Source of the DNA: Paramacrobiotus metropolitanus
Lineage: Eukaryota; Tardigrada; Eutardigrada; Parachela; Macrobiotidae
Assembly: GCF_019649055.1 (NCBI RefSeq)
Contig: NW_026570314.1
Span: forward strand, 1 to 64,000
Direction: 5' to 3'
DNA: 64,000 nucleotides
The position numbers and the translations under genes were made by a program. The notes beneath the pieces are model-generated. The model saw only the letters and a program-made list of their open reading frames with translations, ran no database searches and was not told the DNA's origin. Of this stretch, positions 1 to 12,456 are shown piece by piece (within the stretch, counting starts at the first letter, position 1; each line of letters opens with the position of its first letter).

Positions 1-2204
1 GTATGTGCATTTACGTGCAAAATCTGAAAGAGATCGGTCCATAATGAGACTTTGGTACACCTGAATGCATTTAAACTTTTTGGAATTTTCTAACAGCCGT
101 AACTCCCAAACCGGATGTTGCGCGCACAAACGGTTTTCTCGCCAGTGTATACAAATCATCTGGCTACAGAATGTCATAAAACAAGACAAACAAGGGGTTG
201 GAAACACGCGAAAGTGAAAGATTTCGTGTATGTACACGAATATGGTACCATGAATGATGAACCGGGCCACTTCCTTAAACGTATCTGAAGCGGAGGTAGT
301 TGCAAGGCTGGACGACTTGGATGACCAGTAGCAAGCCGAGAAAAGCCATTAGGTTGTGTCGTTGGGATGTTCATCCCGATATTCGGGGAGTGATGCAACT
401 CTGACTGACAATGTCGCATACCGATTGCACATTTATGTTGTTTAGTTCATTTTAGTATTTTCATGTATCATGTAGTTGCCCCCCCCCACATTCCACATTC
501 TTTTGAGAGGAGACTGGGGGTTGGCTTTAGCAAGGATGGCGGAGTCAGTTGCACCGGTGACGCGTATTCCGGTGCTAGTGTCTTCATCCAGTGCTCAAAT
601 AAATCTTAATAACTACGCATCGTCACTGTTAACGTTGTTGCCGTAATCCGCGTTAAAGCCAATAAATTTACAGGTTGAGGTATATGTAAGCTGCCCTGTT
701 TATGACAATACAACAGGAAAATGGAGTTGTTAAATAAATACAGTAAAAGAAGCCAAATACAACCATAAAAAACCTTCGGAAAAACAGCAAATCGCCGATA
801 TTTCTGCGCCCGGACATTCGGGGCGCATAGCTAAATTCTATGCGCCCGGTTTGACGGGGCGCATAGCAGTCACCTTTATTTTTTATTTTGTACTTTTCCA
901 GTGTAACTTTTTATTGCGGATCAGAATATGCTAAATATAAAACGTTATAAGCGGCAGTTAGTGGCCAACCGGGTAAAATCGAGATGGGGTAGTGGTCACT
1001 TTTAGACGGCTTATAACGGACCTTCCAGAAAATTCTCCGAGTGGTATTTTTCCATGGACATTTTTATAAACTGTTGAGGGTCCCAAAAGGTATGTGATAT
1101 GGATCAGCGAAACCTTTTGTGTGATTGGTACTCCAGATGTCCTAAAAAAAGTTGCATCTCCCATAGACTTGTACGAGTACGAGCCAAAAAAAAAGTTGTT
1201 AAAAAGAGCTTCCGGAAGAATGCGGTTGCCTAGCGCGCAGAGCTAAGTGACTTCGGAATAATGTTTTTGTTTCCCATGAATTAAACATGCATTTAAATAG
1301 AGGTTTCTCGTGTTCTTTCTAATATCTACCAAGCAGAGGGTAAGGTAGAGCTGGCGGAAAAATCGAAGAAAAAGCCGACAAAGCAGAGGTCAAAAAAGTT
1401 TTCGTTTGTGCTAAAATGTGTTAAAACGGGATGTCGTGGGCTTTGGAATGCTAAAGTTCACAAGATTTGATTTTAACGGTGAATTGCACAAAAATGTCTT
1501 TTTATATTGGCATAATAAGCGTAAATAAAAATGCCCAATTTATTACATGCCGACAAGCAAATAATTAAAGCCATTAAGTACATGTACAGTATATTTTAAA
1601 GTATTACTGAGGCGGGGAATTGTACACTTCCGGTGCTTCGGTTAAAAGATGATATCCATTCAGAAATTATAGCACAGATACGAGTCCGTACCAATAGAAG
1701 TATTTACAAATTATAATTAATACTACAGTTATGTAACTATTTATGCAGAAGGCTGGAGATAGCTAAGACTGTAAGTTAATTAGCAACTAATTGCGTAGTT
1801 TTGTTTACCACTTTTAGGATTTATTGAAAACAATCTGCTCGTTCCTATCATAACCGTAAATTTCATAACAACAATCACTTACACAGGAAAATACACACAA
1901 GGAAAACGGGAAAAACAGGAAAAACATACAAAAATACATGCAATATGCATTTCTATCAGTCTTAGTTAAAGTATTGTATGAAACCAGTACGTAAAGCCAG
2001 CCAGCAGCTGCATATTTGTGCGAAAGAAAGCAGTTCCTAATGAAAACACCATGTTGTATAATTGTGACAATATGCATATGTCGTTCGACTCGTTCGTGAA
2101 ACAGTAACCGGTACTTGTATTTCACAGCCGACGCTAAAATCGTGCTAAAGTGGGGATTACCATCCATCTGAATGATCCATCCAGTAAACTTTCGTCATCC
2201 TCCA
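1..2204. other. Intergenic, no gene recognised
   Basis: I see no credible coding region here. Open frames are short and lack family resemblance. The only notable structure is a GC-rich cluster of alternating inverted repeats at 805-866, listed separately, and a run of nine C at about 480-489. Confidence 0.6.
805..866. repeat. Cluster of short GC-rich inverted repeats
   Basis: A 10-base arm reading GGGCGCATAG occurs at 821-830 and 857-866, and its complement CTATGCGCCC at 838-847, with a partial copy at 805-811. Adjacent arms can pair to give two alternative hairpins with loops of 7 and 9 bases. The surrounding DNA is AT-rich, so the GC-rich arms stand out. Confidence 0.7.
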
Positions 2205-3287
2205 TCAGCGCCAATTACCGGGATTCCCCAGAAACGCCACCAGCGTCTGCCGGGTCAGCTGGAAATTGCGCAGCATAATCTCCGCCGGGCATTCCGGCAC
2301 CGCTTGATCATCCGCCGGGAAGCCGTTTTTTAACATCGTAGTGACCGCTTCCACACCTTCGATCCGTCCGCCTCGTGCCGACACAACCTGATTTTCCTCC
2401 TTGTCCACCACCCGGTGCGGTAGGGCTTTCTGCATTTCCTCCGGTGCATTCAGTATCAAGCGCGTATACTCCACAATCTTGTAATCGGCATAATTTGGCA
2501 GATGACCTTGGTGCGGCAGATTAATTGTCATCCCACTGATGTAGATTTCCGATGCGTCAAACTCATGCGACCCAAAAAACTGGAATAAAATTCGGTGTGG
2601 ATACTCCGCGCTTAGTTTCAGCATTAGCGCCCGGCTGAACGCATACCACAACTTTTCCTCGGCGTTCTTGGCGCCCGCACTGCGGGTCAGCGCTACATTC
2701 AATAGCAAGATTCCGTTATTGGCCAACGGCAGTAGATCGAAATCATCTCCCCAGCGGCGTTTTAGATCTTTCCGGTAATAATCCAAGCAAGTGCAGACAT
2801 TGGGCGTGCCCTGTCCCGTCCACTGTGGATTATGAAAGAGCGCCGAGTGCAGAATCCGGTAGAGCTTTTTGGCAGTGTCATTGCCGCGTTTATCCTCGTT
2901 GGTGTGGCCCCACAGGGTGCGGGTATGGTTAGGCTTGAAGATGTGGTAGTAGGCGTGGCTTCGGCGGCGACAGTCCCCGGCTAATCCGCGGCTTTCGTAC
3001 TGTTCGTCCGGTGTGGCGGGTTCCTTGAGAGAAAAGATGGCGGTCATGGTGCTGGGCAGGCAGGTTGTCCAGCGGAACATGTCGTTCCACCGCGGGCTGA
3101 GCTTGACGCCCCATTGGCCGGATTCTACTGGTCGGTAATTACGGTGTAGATATTTCATAATGTCCTCCAGACAGGTGTATTTTACGTCGTTGAGCAAGAC
3201 TTCAAAACGCAGGTCCCAGATAAAATTCCATTCCGCCACAACGGTCTCTTTCACTAATTTTAAGAAGAGAGTTTCGGACAGAGCCAT
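2205..3287 (-). CDS. Divergent uracil-DNA glycosylase-like protein
   Basis: Intronless 360-residue frame starting at an ATG (3287) and ending in TGA. Family-1 uracil-DNA glycosylases remove uracil from DNA. The order of segments matches that family: an N-terminal helical part (about 20-70), a strand at 81-90, the stretch GILLLNVALT at 192-201 matching the conserved LLLN uracil-binding segment, WYAF with following helix at 214-225, the strand ILFQFFGSHEF at 233-243 matching the VFLLWG segment, and INLPHQGHLPN at 255-265 where the HPSPLS loop is expected. The water-activating motif GQDPYH is replaced by LKEPAT (87-92), which changes the catalytic Asp to Glu and loses Tyr and His. About 65 extra residues separate this from LLLN. 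I infer the fold is kept but activity altered or lost. It could instead be a distant superfamily member. Confidence 0.62.
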   Translation of the reverse strand: MALSETLFLKLVKETVVAEWNFIWDLRFEVLLNDVKYTCLEDIMKYLHRNYRPVESGQWGVKLSPRWNDMFRWTTCLPSTMTAIFSLKEPATPDEQYESRGLAGDCRRRSHAYYHIFKPNHTRTLWGHTNEDKRGNDTAKKLYRILHSALFHNPQWTGQGTPNVCTCLDYYRKDLKRRWGDDFDLLPLANNGILLLNVALTRSAGAKNAEEKLWYAFSRALMLKLSAEYPHRILFQFFGSHEFDASEIYISGMTINLPHQGHLPNYADYKIVEYTRLILNAPEEMQKALPHRVVDKEENQVVSARGGRIEGVEAVTTMLKNGFPADDQAVPECPAEIMLRNFQLTRQTLVAFLGNPGNWR

Positions 3288-5295
3288 GAAGTATAGACTT
3301 TAGTGTTAATAAAAGGTCACAGTAATATATTTTAATAATATTGTGAAAGACTGTAAAGGTCAACGGTTTGTACTTAAACGTCTTCTGGCAATGCAAATTT
3401 GAAGACAGCTAAGCGATTAGTTTCTCAAAGTCGCGATTCTTATATAGATTAATCGGAGGAATGAAGTGCCAACGCGCCCACGCCGGCCGTGATCGTGGAC
3501 TGGAGCAAAATTAACGGGAATCAGGTGAGCGTCAATCACTACCTCAACATCTGCCTGACGGACAATAGGACCATCACCCCATGTACTTCTTAAGCGACTG
3601 ATTGGATCATCCAAGGACCACGACGGCCATATGACGGTCGTCCACTCGCACAGCACAACAATAAGCGGGAGACGGGAGCGCGTGTTCAAGTGCGAAAGGA
3701 AGGGTCATGCATTTCTGCTACTTGCATCCATGTAGGTCTAATTAAACGGGGACGGACGTCAACAATGTCCAACTGACGCGACGGCAGTGCCGCGTACAGA
3801 TATTTATATATATGAGTTATCGGTTGACAGTTAAGCGTCAAACCACTTCGTAGACTTTGCGTAAATTTGGCTTAATCACCAATTATAGAAACTAGCTGGG
3901 AGCCCATTTTGTAGTTTCATTCTGGCTAGTTCCGCTGCTCACGATTTCTGGCTTTTTTTGGATAATGATGTCACAAACAAAGCTTTTTTCGAAGGCTTGA
4001 TCGACTTTCGCTTAGTCCTCCATTGATCCTGAACCTAAAATAAAATTCACCGAATGTTTGATGTGGCTAATATCAACAATGCCAGTTTTCGGCAAGTGCA
4101 AAAACTCAAATACGAGTTCATAAAAGCTATTCTAACCCCTTGAGAAATATCATACAAATTTTTCAATATTCTCTCGTTATTCTCAAATAAAACTCTGCAT
4201 TATTCTTTCATTATCCTCAACTTTGCCGTTTGTTATAGCTATCGACTTTATTTTATTTCGGGTCAGGTTCACGAGACTGCCCGAATAGCGTTAAAAATCG
4301 TGATAATAGGTTTTTATACAATGATGTTATCAATAACTTATTATACCTATCTGTCAACTCAGTAAACAGTTAACTTAACTGTATAACTGTCTGCAGCTTC
4401 TGCATCGTGCTAACCAATCGATATTTTTGTAATTTCGAGTATATAAATGGATTGGCGTAGCGAGGTGATGTTCTCGCGGTTTGTATTTTCCCGGTTTATT
4501 AACACAAGTTTAGTGAACGTCGCCATGCCGACTGTGCAGAAAGGCCGGATTGCCTTTCAGAACACAGTCAAGCAACGGTTGCATTCGCCGAGCTGAAGAA
4601 CGATACGGTACCGGCGAGTTCAGCTCGTTAAGCAAGCCGCGCAGATATAAGTAAACAATAGAAATTGCGCTAAAAACCCGATGGAAAACGTACTGGATAT
4701 ACAGTGTACAATACACAGCGCTAACACCCGGCAAATGCATATATCAATTTTGAAACACTGCAGATGTACCTGCTGTTCTCTTCGTATAACTATAAACCGG
4801 AGATCTGTTGGATGTAACCCTGCATGTAAATACACCAGCAAAGACTTTGTACTTTTATTTCTTTAACCGTAATTATTGCGGCATTCACCGGTATGGGCTT
4901 GGCCGATTGGCTATTTCCTTTTAACTTGCATCTCCTAATGATATTCTTTTATTCTGCAATATGTGGTCGTCAAAGCGACATACAGCATCAGCGCTCACAT
5001 TACTGTGCTGTGATTTACATTGCTGATTTAATTTAATTGATCCGTGTAATTGTGGCAGTTGGTAATACAGCACTTTACGCATGTCCATTATTGACCGCTT
5101 TGCGCACTTTACGCATGTCCATTATTGTTGACTGTGCTGTTTACATTTGATGGGGCCCTGTAATAAAGCTATAAACTGTAAAGGTGCTGTTGGTGGTACA
5201 TACGTAAATTGGCATTTACATTAATTTATGAAAGCCTGAGCATACATTATTAATTTTACGAGTACTATCTGTGCCGGCAGAGTTTACACTAAAGT
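3288..5295. other. Mostly non-coding; one weak ORF
   Basis: A 91-codon open frame on the minus strand (3417-3689, no ATG) ends with residues loosely like the last MATH strands of the downstream BTB family, but I cannot support it as a gene. A 24-bp direct repeat (GCACTTTACGCATGTCCATT and four more bases) occurs at 5070-5093 and 5104-5127. The rest shows nothing I recognise. Confidence 0.4.
5070..5127. repeat. 24-bp tandem duplication
   Basis: Two identical 24-base copies at 5070-5093 and 5104-5127 are separated by 10 bases. This is a simple local duplication. Confidence 0.75.
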
Positions 5296-5787
5296 CTAAA
5301 ACATATTTATCAGATCCTTCACGGCTTCTTTCCGCGCTATCGCCTCTTCCTTGCGCAGCATTAGATCCTCAATCTTGACTGCCCTCTCACACCCATCAAC
5401 CTGCAGGACGTGCTGGCCGGCACGGCGGTGGCAGTAGCTCGCCTCGCTGGACATCCCCGACGCCAGTACATGCAGCCTTTGGCACCTCTGCAGAATATCT
5501 GCAGTACGAATGATGTCTTCGGGGTACGTGGTGCCTTCGCCTCCCAAGGTCTCCCGCATCCACCGAATGTGGGCCAGCCCGTGTCCACCGTCTCCGATCA
5601 CTTCCGCCGGATACCAGTCGCATTCGTCGGCTTCCACAAACACCGCCTCGTTGTGTTTGAACACCGAGTCCTCAATGTGGTACTACACGTAACGGCGCGG
5701 CTCACTGTCAAAAGGCAATACCGGCTTTTCCGTGGTGTGCTTGTACAGGTAGATGTCCCAGAGTTCCGTTGGAAACAGCAAGGCATT
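5296..5787 (-). pseudogene. BACK-end plus Tudor/agenet-like fragment with in-frame stop
   Basis: Reading down from 5787, behind an acceptor-like polypyrimidine-AG, the frame gives the end of a BACK domain: LLFPTELWDIYLYKH, then KPVLPF and EPRR. This is the same segment that exon 6 encodes in the seven BTB genes at 14-41 kb. A TAG at 5683-5685 interrupts the frame. The same frame then continues to 5296 with a segment rich in aromatic residues (VFVEADECDWYPAEV and AHIRWM) that resembles a Tudor or agenet barrel, and ends in a charged helix. No BTB part was found upstream. It is either a relic, or the last exons of a BTB-BACK-Tudor-like gene whose TAG marks an intron or mutation that I cannot resolve. 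Confidence 0.45.
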
Positions 5788-8700
5788 CTAGAAAGAAAAG
5801 ATCGTTTACCTGTAATTCCAGGGAGCGGCATGGTATATGCCGGCCCCAAACTGCATATATCAGCTAAAACCTTCGATTTCAATATCTGCAACAACCGTAC
5901 AATCTTGTCCTGTAATTTCTATGGCATTAACACAGCGAAAAATTCAAATTCACGGGTTACGCTGATCTCCACACTACTTCACACAACTTCAGCTCTACAT
6001 ACATGCATTTGGCATGACGGCTGTACAGTATGCCAAGCATCGATCAAAATTACAAACTACCTATATAAATTATAACAATAATTTTTCCCCCTTTTATAAT
6101 TATCTTTAACCTTGGAGAGGAGTGACTTTGTCATTACGGTAGACGCAGTATACATAGTGCCAAAAGTTTAAAGCCCAACTTCACGCTAAATCCGTGCTAC
6201 ATGTCCCTTTACGATGGAAATTTCGAGACATTTCGTTGCTGCGTATACCCAATTAAGCGTTTTGTAATTTTCGTTGCTGCGAATTACCAGTAACGTGCTT
6301 ATTGTCCACACGCCTCATTATCAGTTACAGCACATGACGAGGTACAACGGAGCAAAATTTAAAAGTTAAAAAGCAAGATGGGCGCCTGAGTCGGCTTACT
6401 AGCAAGAGAAACAGCTATTACAGCTTGAGAAACAGCCTGTCAAAATCTAGAGCAAGCTAGGAACAAAGACAACCTTGCGATGAAGCGAGATATCATGCGT
6501 TTTTTTCGGTTTTTCAATGATAATCATAAGCTCATACTTCATAGGTATCTGTACAGTAAATACTCTTTGAATTAAAGAAAATTACGAGTACAGTCAGTAC
6601 ACAATGTATTGTACTACACACACAGTGACGTACTACGTACACACCAAGGAATGAAACACTACTGTAGACAGAAATTGCGGCCGGAAGTGATAATGCCGCC
6701 ATCTGTGGAAGTTTGTACATATGCGTTAGTTCATTGCCGCTCTACATTAGTGCAGACAGACAGAGTCAGTCCTTACTGACTCTGTCTGTCTGCACTAATG
6801 TACAATAGAGCGGCAATGGTTAGTTATAATTATGATGATGCATATATTCAAGTATCGAAAACACGGACGCTGCCGGTCGATAATCGATTTATGGTTTAGT
6901 GGTTACGTAGAGGCCAACTTAATAATCTTTAACAGGTGTTTATCAAGGAAGATATTAGCGAGTGTGAGGTGTAAGCTTGAGGAGTCAAGTAAACAAAAAT
7001 TAAGGGAACCCGTTTTATGTAAATCTGTGCATTTATTTCAGGGTAAACGAAAATTTACTGGCCTACATAAGAAACCTGACAAGTATTACAAGTATCGGCG
7101 TACGTTGTCGTAGTTTTCCTACTTATAGAACTTAAGACTGACGTATTTATACGACAAAGACTGTTTAATAATTCATTTAGTGTAAGGAAAGCAATAACTG
7201 AAATCTATATTAGGGTTCGTTGCCCGCCACGGTAATCACAAGGACTTGCAGACAAAATATGCCGGATATTTCCCCGCTTTTGGCATTGAATGCATGCATG
7301 AAATCAGTTGGGACATGTCACTGGCTTCAAATTAATCAAATCTCAAAAATCATTCATTTTCGCTTTAGGCAGTTGCAGGACAAATTATTTTGAGAAACAG
7401 GTATTAGCGTATGTACAGTATATGTACTACTACTCGTATTTTCATTGTGAGACTGTACTGTAAGTTGTGACGTTGTTCGGCAGAGTGTGTATGCAAAAAA
7501 ACAGAATGCATGTACTCGTACATACGAACATATATATTATAACATCTTTATACATACTTCGAAGTATTTATACAATCTTACCGTCCAAAACGCAATTATG
7601 CGCGGTTTTTATGATCTCGTCAACTCGTGGTCAGTTTTGGTCAAGTTAAGTCCGAAAAAAAATTTTAATTTTCGATAGTGGTCCGTAGGGTATTTTTTAG
7701 CTTTTTAAAACGTTCTGCTCAAAAAGTATGTCCAAAGGTCTTAAATATAGAAAGAAGTATTGGAGCGCTGCGTGCAGTATTTCAGGTTGTACTATAACAT
7801 TCCGGCCACCAAGAAGAAAGTTCGTGTGTGTTTTATGTTACAAAACTTTGCAAAATCTATGTTACAAAATTACATTTTGTTTATGTTACAAAATTCGCAA
7901 TGTGACTGGCTTGTGCTAATAAAGACCCACCAGGAGAAAGCAAGAATTACCACCTAATAAAAAACACAAGTTACCTCTCCAAAATAGAGCCACATCTATT
8001 TTCTATCCAGCGATTAAGTGCCGAGGGCGAATGCGTGAGGTTACGTTGCGCAGTTTATTACAAGGTAAGTAGTACGCTATTTTGTTTCAGAAAAGAACGG
8101 CTTGAAGTAAAATAATTAATATTAAAAGTTGGAAAATATTAACAATCTTAGTTAACACTCGTCCTCGTCCATGTGCCTGAGGGCATATTTATTCGTTCAG
8201 AAATTCATGGAACGTGACACTGGCAGTTGACTTCTTTCTACCTAACCTGAATTCCCCAGAAAATTTGTTTGCTTCTCACTTATTGAAACAGTTAGTAAAA
8301 ATAAATGCACCGAAAACTTTAAAACTACCGAATTCCAACCGCTTCCGGTTGGTGAACAAATGACAGCCTCCCAGTGTGGCAGCGTGATTTGGCTCTGCTG
8401 CGAATTCTTTTGCGAAGTCCTCATTTCTCCTCAGATTCAGTTTACCGATTCCAAAGCAACTCTTTCTTTTTCTTTTTTGGCGTGCTTAATGAAAAGGAAG
8501 AACAACGTGTAGAAAACATTTTGCATGAATATCAGACCGTTCTACGCCAGACTGGAACGAACCCATCGGCTGCACCTTGCGCGGGACACAAGAAAACTCC
8601 GTGTAATTAAAACTCCGTACTCGTGTAGACGAGTGCGATCGAGTGTTAACCATGACAACGTCAGTTTCTGTTGTGATCATGTTATATCGTAAACGACAAG

Positions 8701-9058
8701 AATTTGTCATAATCTGCCCGGTTATTGGACTTCAGCTGCTAATTCTGTAAAACATTTGTAGTCACAAATTACTGCAGGCACTATCAGCGCTAGCGCATCG
8801 ATCGGAAAATTTTTAAGGATTTAAATTGATTTCTTATAGGAAACTTACGATAACCGGCATCTTTCGAATTTCTTCAGTTTTTTGCCTGCGCTTTTAATTC
8901 TGCTTCGAAATCATCAGTGACCTTTATCATGGGCTTATACTGTCCCTGCTCAGTATTCGCCAAATGGGTACTTTTTGCGCTTTACTTAATCAACCCCAGT
9001 AACGAAAATCCGGCACCGGTGGCACGTATCCGGTCCGGCGCGCATCGCAGCCGACATG
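5788..9058. other. Intergenic, no gene recognised
   Basis: Low-complexity, AT-rich DNA with many short frames but none with family resemblance. It contains the hairpin at 6732-6818. The stretch 8950-9058 leads into the inverted-repeat element that follows. Confidence 0.55.
6732..6818. repeat. Long near-perfect hairpin
   Basis: A 27-bp perfect stem (6744-6770 with 6775-6801) has a 4-base loop CCTT. It is extended by a second 12-bp perfect stem (6732-6743 with 6807-6818) after a 5-base bulge on the right. The stem contains the repeated unit GACAGACAGAGTCAGT. The loop is too short and the pairing too perfect for a typical microRNA precursor, so a foldback element or recent palindromic duplication is more likely. 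Confidence 0.8.
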
Positions 9059-12000
9059 TGTAGCCGGCAGATATATCAACCTGTTGATTGTGGATAATCT
9101 ACATGTTAGCCCGTCAGGAAAGTAGATTCTCGTCAACAGATCTGACGAACTGCATCAACAGACCTGCCGACTCGAGCCTATGCTTTGTCTATAGGAGCGT
9201 CAATAGATCTGCCGAACCCGCACAAGAGACAGTGATCGAAACTTGATATCCTTGTGAAGAGCACGCCGGCATCGACTGTCGGGCGTGGTGCAGTTTGAGA
9301 TACGACCGTATAGGCATAAGTACAAGCGGTAATACAATGTAATTTGTATTGCTGAATGCAGGAATCTGGAACTAGTTCATCATCGCAAATTAGAGTGTAA
9401 TTCTTTTATCCATGCTTATACAGTATATAAGATATTTAGTTGTGGTACAACTGCTGCAGTTCCTTTAATATGTATTACAAATGTTACTGATACTAATAGC
9501 ACCTTAATGCACTGTCGCTAGGACAAATAATCGATAACAATTTTGTTCTAAAACTACCAAAACTTCTTTACAATATTACCGCGAAATGAAAACGTAAACA
9601 CATAAAACGGAAGCAAATCATATCTAAAAACATGCGCTATATTGCATAATATACGGCACTGTAACGGTTTTGATTGATGCTATGCGTAACCAAAGAAATA
9701 ATGGCTTACATATTTTAAACATAATGGCTGGATTACAAATTGTTATCAACAGTGTAGTTATCAACATCGTAGCATTAGAAAGATTCGATCGGACAGGATC
9801 TGAGCGTCCGCACGCGCTCGCCATATCTACTGATCCTGCCATAGCCAGTGCATTATGCATAGACCGACTCGGCTGGACTGTTGATGCCGGCAAGCCCTTG
9901 ACAAGGATATCAAGTTTCACTAATGTTACACCGACTCTGGGTCGGCAGATCTATTGAGGTCCCCATAGAAAACGCATTGGCATGGGTTGTGGGGCCTTGT
10001 TGTTCGAGTGACACATTGACCAAGTTCCACGTTTTCCTCTTTCACAAAACAAAATTTTTTTCGAGCAAAATTGCAAATTTGACCGCTAAGTAATTTTCTA
10101 AACTTTTGCTTGTCGTTTTATATCACTTATGTTGTCCCATCGTACTTATATTATTATTTTGTACGTATATAATTCACAATCAAATTAAGTGTAACTCGCA
10201 ATAATATTATTCGCAAAAGCGCTTTATTGCGTACAGAGCTGTACATATATATTTCATTTATATATCCAGACGTACTGTGCAAGTGTAAAATACCAGTTAT
10301 TGAAAATTGCCTGGGCGCAATATCCGGTTCTGAAATAGATTGCAGAAGCTTAAGCGCAGAGTGGTTTACCAACATTATCAGCCATTATCAACAATTCGCA
10401 TTATCAACCGTTCCTCTTCAAATTTTTTTATAAAAACGTTAAACGCACTTTATAATCCCAAAGACCGTTTTCAGACCAAATCAGCATTACTAAATTTGTT
10501 TCAAATTCTAAATTTTTTGAAATTTATTTGAGAGTTTGAAAAACATCACGGGAAGTGAAATCTAGTTGCATAACTAGTGGAAAGCTAACTGAGTAAAGAA
10601 AAGGAATTTTTATTGGTTTACGCAAATGAAAATTGGTTAAACGCTAAATCACGTAGTACATTATTTCAGTACATAATACACTTCATTCAGCGTAAAGTAC
10701 TTTATCCAGCCTAAAGGATTGAGTAGAGAACTTTTTATATGTTTACTCTATTGTGGGATTGACCTGTAAGATGATAATGACTTATTATGATTCCAAATTT
10801 TAAGATTAGTGGCTTCTAAATTCTAATACCCCGCTGCTTCCGTAGCCGCCATTAGTCAGCATAACTAACAATTTTTATCCCATAAGAGTTATATACAATC
10901 TTTTATTTGGCAATAGGCAATACGCATGCCATGAATATCTATCTAAAATTCTCATATTTTTATTCTAATATTCTGTTATTTAGTGTAATGCATACAAAGT
11001 AAAAATTAGTCCGCTTAATCTCAACCTGTCAATATGACCTCTGCATGCGCACCCAATGACATGACCTTAACGAGGCAGCGCGATCACTTTTCTGCCGTGT
11101 TTTCGCTTACACATACGAAACCCATAACTCTCGTTTTTTGCTTAAAATTTTACATAAAACGATGCTTTACCGGTAAACTGATATTCAGTTGCCTAATATA
11201 GGATTTTGGTATTTTCGGTTGCCTAATTTTCGTCAATAGATCTGACGAACTGCATCAATAGGCCTGCCGACCCGAGCCTATGCTTTGTCTATGGAAACGT
11301 CAATACATCTGCCGAACCGGCACAACAGTGAAACACGTCACCTTTGCAAGTTTTACAACTGGCACAATAGGCCCATGCGGCTGTACCTATAACAATGGGA
11401 TGCTGCAGATCGGCCCAACTGTTGTTACCGGCATGCGCTTTGCAACGGTATCAAGTTTCACTGTTGTGCCGGTTCGGCAGATCTGTTTACCATTCCGCAG
11501 ATAAAGCATAGACTCGGGTCGGCAGGTCTATCAATGCAGTTCGTCAGACCTGTTGACGGGCATCCACTCGTTTCTTTCCGCATGTAAGAAAGTTGACATT
11601 TCGAGCACAACAGCAAATGTAGCAATTGCGCCGTTCCGCTTCTCAAAGTGTCCATATAGAAATTTATTATATAGATTTAGAAGTTTATTCGTGTGCTGTA
11701 TGTACTAGATTGAAGATATTGTTTATGTACTGTCCTGTAGTTCAGCACAGTGGCGTCCGGTCCCTGTTTGAATTGTGCTTGGTACATACCCATTAATCTC
11801 ATTTTTCGTAAGTGGACGTTGAAAAACTATCTGTATATCGATGTTCCGGTACTCGATATTAGCGGATCAATGCCGCTAGATACGGTACAATCAAAATTGT
11901 TCTGTTTATGGCATTTCAGACGACAGGCAGTCCTGCATTTTGAAATTATAGCTTTGTGCCCCACTTTTATTGGTGAGAGAAAATTACAAATTTAATTTTG

Positions 12001-12359
12001 CGCTGATTGTGAGACGTTTGCACTCTGCATTCACAGAATAGAGGCGTGCTGATTTGAAATATTAGGAAGGCGCAGCAGAAATAGCGATGCTGTTTTGCGT
12101 CTGGCGCTGCGCCGGCACTAATCTGCATATGTTCAGGCTCGGCCGAGCTGTTGATGCCGACAAGCTCTGGACAAGGATATCAAGTTTCACTGTTGTGCGG
12201 GTTCGGCAGATCTATTGACGCTCCCATAGACAATGCATAAGCTCGGGTCGGCAGGTCTATTGATGCAGTTCGTCAGATCTATTGACGAAAATCTACTTTC
12301 CTGACGGGCTAACATGTAGATTATCTACAATCAACAGGTTGATATATCTGCCGGCTACA
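9059..12359. mobile_element. Nested inverted-repeat (foldback/MITE-type) elements
   Basis: The outer arms 9059-9290 and 12125-12359 are inverted copies of about 230 bp, both beginning TGTAGCCGGCAGATATATCA when read inwards. Internal fragments of the same arms occur as a right-type arm at about 9862-9985, a left-type arm at 11228-11340 and a right-type arm at 11446-11565. A shared internal motif is GACGAACTGCATCAA, followed by CTGCCGAC and GTCAATAGATCTGCCGAAC. No transposase frame is visible, so these look like non-autonomous elements inserted into one another. No clear target duplication was seen at the outer ends. Confidence 0.7.
11228..11565. mobile_element. Inner foldback copy
   Basis: About 110-bp inverted arms (11228-11340 and 11446-11565) are separated by about 100 bp. 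They are the same family as the outer element but shorter and diverged. It sits wholly inside the larger inverted repeat. Confidence 0.65.
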
Positions 12360-12456
12360 GACGTGACGCCCCACAAAGCCGGCAGTATTACGGATCAGAT
12401 TATTATACATGTTTCACTAACTGCGTCCACAGTGTGAACGGTTGCATTTATTACAT

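Noticed and set aside
1814-2167. Minus-strand 117-codon frame with hydrophobic C-terminal half
   Set aside because: AT-rich shadow frame with Phe/Tyr/Cys-heavy composition, no start in good context and no family resemblance.
3417-3689. Minus-strand 91-codon frame ending with a MATH-like strand pattern
   Set aside because: No ATG, and the resemblance to the MATH exon 10 is only a few residues. Kept as a note in the intergenic entry.
6732-6818. Hairpin as a microRNA gene
   Set aside because: The 4-base loop and perfect pairing do not fit a typical animal pre-miRNA.
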